A stretch of DNA of 64,000 nucleotides from NCBI RefSeq assembly GCF_001190925.1, contig NZ_CP011072.1, positions 1,612,001 through 1,676,000 of the forward strand. Reading direction: 5' to 3'. This document shows positions 61,147 through 64,000 of this stretch, one piece after another. The notes below the pieces were generated by a model. It ran no database searches and was not told the DNA's origin. It saw only the letters and a program-made list of their open reading frames with translations. A program made the position numbers and the translations under genes. Source of the DNA: Azoarcus sp. CIB (GTDB taxonomy: Bacteria > Pseudomonadota > Gammaproteobacteria > Burkholderiales > Rhodocyclaceae). How positions within the stretch are numbered: position 1 is the stretch's first letter; every line of letters starts with the position of its first letter.

Positions 61147-62373
61147 ATGACACCGGTGGCGTCGCCATTCGATCCACTCACATTGGGGCCCTTGCGGCTC
61201 CGCAATCGTTTCATCCGTGCCGGGGCGAACGAGGGCATGGTCGTCGATGGGGCGCCGAGCCGCGCGCTGGTGAAGCACCATCGCGACCTTGCCGCGGGCG
61301 GCGTGGGCATGACGACGGTGGCCTACGGCGCGGTGAGCCAGGTCGGCCGCACCTTGCCGAACCAGGTGTGGCTGCGGCCGGAGATCCTGCCCGACCTGCG
61401 CGTGCTGACCGATGCGGTCCACGCCGAGGGCGGGGCGATCGCCTACCAGCTCACGCATGGGGGTTCCTTCGTGACTTCGCTGAAGGTGCGCGGGCCGACG
61501 ATGAGCGCGTCCTCCGGACTGAACAAGGCGGGCCTGATGCGCGGAAACTTCTTCCAGCGGGCGATGACCCACGACGACATGCAGCGCGTCGCGGGCGAGT
61601 TCGTCGAGGCCGCGCGCCTGTGCCGGCAGGCCGGTTTCGATGCCGTGGAACTGCACATGGGCCATGGCTACCTGCTCAATCAGTTCATCTCGCCGCTGTC
61701 GAACCGCCGCCGCGACGCCTATGGCGGCAGCGCCGAGAACCGCGCGCGTTTTCCGGCCGAGGTGCTGGCGCGCGTGAAGGATGCGGTCGGGGGCGACATG
61801 GCGGTCGTCGCGAAGATCAACGTCGCCGACGGCGTTAAAGGCGGGGCGACGGTGGACGATGCGATCGTCACCGCCCGCCTGCTGCAGGCGGCGGGGGCCG
61901 ATCTGCTGGTGCTGTCGGGCGGGCGCAACGTCGAGTCGGGCTGGTTCATGTTCGGCAGCAACCATGACATGGACGAGATGCGGAAGGTCCTGGCGGGTAG
62001 TCCCATCACCGGACTGATGCTCAAATGGTCGCAACATGGCGTGCCGAAGATCACTTTCCGCGAGATGTACTTCCTCGAGCATTCGCGTCGCATCCGGGCC
62101 GCGGTGGACGTCCCGCTGGGCTATCTCGGCGGCGCCCGGTCGCTGGCGAACGCGGAAGCGGCGATGCGCGAGGGCTTCGATGCCGTCGTGATGGCGCGGC
62201 CGCTGATCCACGATCCGGCGCTGGTGAACAAGTTCCGCGACGGCAGTGCGCTGCGGTCCGGTTGCACGAACTGCAACCGCTGCGTGCCCTACATCTACCA
62301 CCCCGCCGGGACCTGGTGCGTGATGAATCCGCCCAACGATCCGGCCCTCAACAAGATCCGGGCTGCCGGCTGA
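61147..62373 (+). CDS. Old-yellow-enzyme-family oxidoreductase
   Basis: A 408-residue FMN-dependent TIM barrel. Family motifs are LGPLRLRNRFIRAG, AYQLTHGGSFV, VELHMGHGYLLNQFISPLSN with RRRDAYGGSAENRARF, VVAKINVADG and PLGYLGGARSL. The C-terminus has CTNCNRCV then WCVMNP, close to the [4Fe-4S] motif of 2,4-dienoyl-CoA reductases, but with one residue less between the second and third Cys, and the usual flavodoxin/NAD(P) domains are absent. It could reduce an enone or dienone of the substrate. ATG 61147 follows GGGGA; a longer upstream frame is non-homologous. Confidence 0.9.
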   Translation: MTPVASPFDPLTLGPLRLRNRFIRAGANEGMVVDGAPSRALVKHHRDLAAGGVGMTTVAYGAVSQVGRTLPNQVWLRPEILPDLRVLTDAVHAEGGAIAYQLTHGGSFVTSLKVRGPTMSASSGLNKAGLMRGNFFQRAMTHDDMQRVAGEFVEAARLCRQAGFDAVELHMGHGYLLNQFISPLSNRRRDAYGGSAENRARFPAEVLARVKDAVGGDMAVVAKINVADGVKGGATVDDAIVTARLLQAAGADLLVLSGGRNVESGWFMFGSNHDMDEMRKVLAGSPITGLMLKWSQHGVPKITFREMYFLEHSRRIRAAVDVPLGYLGGARSLANAEAAMREGFDAVVMARPLIHDPALVNKFRDGSALRSGCTNCNRCVPYIYHPAGTWCVMNPPNDPALNKIRAAG

Positions 62374-62417
62374 GCCGGCGCGATCCCGGACCGAACCTCA
62401 CCCCCAGGAGAATTGAG

Positions 62418-63887
62418 ATGGAACAGCAGTTTTCGCCGTCGCGGCCATGCCGCGTCGAGGATGTCCCGCAGTGGGACATCGAGACCGATGTCGCCGTGGT
62501 CGGCTTCGGCGCCGCCGGCAGTTGCGCAGCGATCGAAGCGCGCAATGCGGGCGCCGAGGTGGTGATCTTCGAGGTCGCCGCCGCGCCGGGCGGCAGCGCG
62601 GCGCTGTCCGGCGGCGAGGTGTACGTCGGCGGCAGTGGCGGCACGAGCGTGCAGCGCGCGGCCGGATTCGAGGACTCGACCGAGGACTTCTACAAGTACC
62701 TGCTGATGGCGGGCGGCCCCGGCGCCGACGCCGCACGGGCGCGCGTGTATTCGGAGAACGCCGAAGCGCACTTCCGTTGGCTGCAGGAGCAGGGCGTGCC
62801 GTACAAGGGCACTTTCCTGCCCGGGAAATGGCTCGAGCCGCATACGGACGACACGCTGGTGTGGTCGGGTTCCGAGCTGGCCTGGCCGTTCTCGGCCGAG
62901 GCCAAGCCAGCACCGCGCGGGCACACCGCGCAGCAGGACGGCTGGAGCGCCGGGCGAACGCTGATGGAGAAACTCTGCGGCCGCGCCGAGGCGCTCGGCG
63001 CGACGGTGTATTGCAGCAGCCGCGCCCTGGCGCTGGTGACCGCCGCCGACGGCGCGATCGTCGGTCTCGTGGTGCGCATCGACGGGGTGCCGCGCTACGT
63101 GCTGGCGCGCCGCGGCGTGGTGCTCGCGTCGGGCGGCTTCATCACCAACCGCGAGATGGTCGAACGCTACGCGCCCGACGCGCTCGTGTGCGAAACGCCG
63201 GTCTCGGCCGGCAACGACGACGGTTCGGGCATACGCATGGGCATCGGCGCCGGTGGGACGGCGCTCAACATGGACCAGTTCTTCGCGACTCTGCCCTACT
63301 TTCCGCCCGAGTCGCTCGTGAAGGGCATCTTCATCAACGAGCGCGGCGAGCGCTTCATCAATGAGGACGCCTATCACGGCCGCATCGCGCACTACGTGCT
63401 GCGCCAGCCGGGTGGCCGCGCCTGGCTGATCGTCGATGACGAAATCTTCGGACGGCCGATGATCCATCGCGACATCACGATCGCCGGGGTGGGCGAGACC
63501 TGGGAAGAACTGGAGCAGGAACTCGGACTGGCCGAGGGCAGCCTGCAGTGCACCGTCGAGGCCTTCAACCGGGAGGCTGCCGAGGGACGCGATCCGCAGT
63601 TTCACAAGGCAGCCAACTGGCTGCGCCCCCTGACGAAGGCCCCGTTCGCCGCACTGAGCTACTGCCGCGGCGACATTCCGGGACACGCCTTCACGCTGGG
63701 CGGCCTCGCGACCGACACCGACGGCGCGGTGCTGAACGAGGCCGGCCAGCCGATTCCCGGTCTCTATGCCGCGGGGCGCTGCGCCTGCGGCCTGCCGCGC
63801 TGGGGAGAAGGTTACAGCTCTGGGATGTCGCTGGGCGACTCTACGTTCTTTGGTCGACGGGCTGGCCGTCGCGCGGCGGAGGGCTGA
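62418..63887 (+). CDS. KstD-like FAD-dependent dehydrogenase
   Basis: A 489-residue flavoprotein of the fumarate reductase/3-ketosteroid dehydrogenase superfamily. FAD loop DVAVVGFGAAGSCAAIEARN, GGSAALSGGEVYVGGSGGT, VVLASGGFITNREMVERYAP and the C-terminal GGLATDTDGAVLNEAG and LYAAGRCACGLPRWGEGYSS fit delta-1 or delta-4 ketosteroid dehydrogenases and urocanate-reductase-like relatives. It would introduce or remove a ring double bond. CAGGAG lies eight bases before ATG 62418, 44 bases after the OYE-type gene, so the two are probably one operon. Its end overlaps a gene on the other strand by 47 bases. Confidence 0.88.
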   Translation: MEQQFSPSRPCRVEDVPQWDIETDVAVVGFGAAGSCAAIEARNAGAEVVIFEVAAAPGGSAALSGGEVYVGGSGGTSVQRAAGFEDSTEDFYKYLLMAGGPGADAARARVYSENAEAHFRWLQEQGVPYKGTFLPGKWLEPHTDDTLVWSGSELAWPFSAEAKPAPRGHTAQQDGWSAGRTLMEKLCGRAEALGATVYCSSRALALVTAADGAIVGLVVRIDGVPRYVLARRGVVLASGGFITNREMVERYAPDALVCETPVSAGNDDGSGIRMGIGAGGTALNMDQFFATLPYFPPESLVKGIFINERGERFINEDAYHGRIAHYVLRQPGGRAWLIVDDEIFGRPMIHRDITIAGVGETWEELEQELGLAEGSLQCTVEAFNREAAEGRDPQFHKAANWLRPLTKAPFAALSYCRGDIPGHAFTLGGLATDTDGAVLNEAGQPIPGLYAAGRCACGLPRWGEGYSSGMSLGDSTFFGRRAGRRAAEG

Positions 63888-63999
63888 GGCGCGGGTCCTG
63901 CTGCTGGGCCTGCTTTCGTTCAAGGCGCAGGCTCAGCAGCAGGGCAAGGCCGATCAGGCCGACAAGCAGCCAGCCGACCGTGCCGAGTGCGGCGGCGAG
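63841..63999 (-). CDS. Partial membrane protein, C-terminus
   Basis: The last 52 codons of a gene that continues beyond the window. They encode one hydrophobic helix (GTVGWLLVGLIGLALLLSL) and a charged, Gln/Pro-rich tail ending before TAG at 63841-63843. It overlaps the 3' end of the KstD-like gene tail to tail. A transporter is possible; too little is visible to decide. Confidence 0.4.
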   Translation of the reverse strand, partial: LAAALGTVGWLLVGLIGLALLLSLRLERKQAQQQDPRLSPPPRDGQPVDQRT

Positions 64000-64000
64000 G

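Noticed and set aside
62295-63923. 542-codon minus-strand frame opposite the KstD-like gene
   Set aside because: Same antisense effect; the plus-strand flavoprotein is unmistakable.

Overview
The window looks like chromosomal DNA of a GC-rich betaproteobacterium, most plausibly a Rhodocyclales relative of Thauera, Azoarcus or Aromatoleum. The guess rests on a BamA-type ring-opening hydrolase beside dedicated electron-transfer flavoproteins, DUF1302/DUF1329 export-type proteins and catabolic oxygenases. No rRNA or tRNA gene was seen, so the taxonomy is an inference from gene content.

The left third (1-15460) is accessory DNA plus a repair block. First come three translationally coupled minus-strand genes (two polytopic coiled-coil membrane proteins and a membrane-anchored vWA-like protein) headed by a ribbon-helix-helix regulator and a perfect 16-bp palindrome. 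Next are an SRAP/HMCES-type DNA-crosslink protein and sbcD-sbcC, with sbcC frameshifted just after its zinc-hook cysteines. Small hypothetical genes, a ParE-like toxin, an AT-rich segment that may encode a small RNA, and a frameshifted ankyrin-repeat gene follow.

From 15500 to 40300 the DNA is heavily reworked by mobile elements: IS1634, a dead IS4-type element, an IS21 scar, IS1111/IS110, IS3 interrupted by IS66, and IS5. Between them lie an array of 74-bp double-hairpin tandem repeats and, at 20562-29245, a tight six-gene operon encoding a HerA/DUF87 ATPase, two small proteins with hydrophobic N-termini, two coiled-coil proteins and an Hsp70-fold ATPase with a DUF1566-like N-terminus. I cannot match this operon to a named system, and it is the best candidate here for something undescribed. 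To its right, attC-like sites (31723, 33173, 37443-37462, 39221-39290, 39937-40007) indicate a run of integron gene cassettes damaged by insertion sequences; no integron integrase is in the window.

The right third (40334-64000) is a well-preserved catabolic island. It encodes an acyl-CoA ligase, an MBL-fold hydrolase, a KshA-like Rieske oxygenase with a KshB-like reductase, an HsaA-like flavin monooxygenase, two SDR dehydrogenases, ETF beta/alpha with ETF-quinone oxidoreductase, a BamA-type hydrolase, DUF1302 and DUF1329 proteins, an old-yellow-enzyme homologue, a KstD-like flavoprotein and a LuxR-type regulator. Together they suggest activation, desaturation, hydroxylation and ring opening of a polycyclic or alicyclic substrate such as a steroid, with electrons passed to quinone through ETF. 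The substrate itself is not proven by sequence. A shared CATCGTCC motif upstream of several of these genes may be a common operator.
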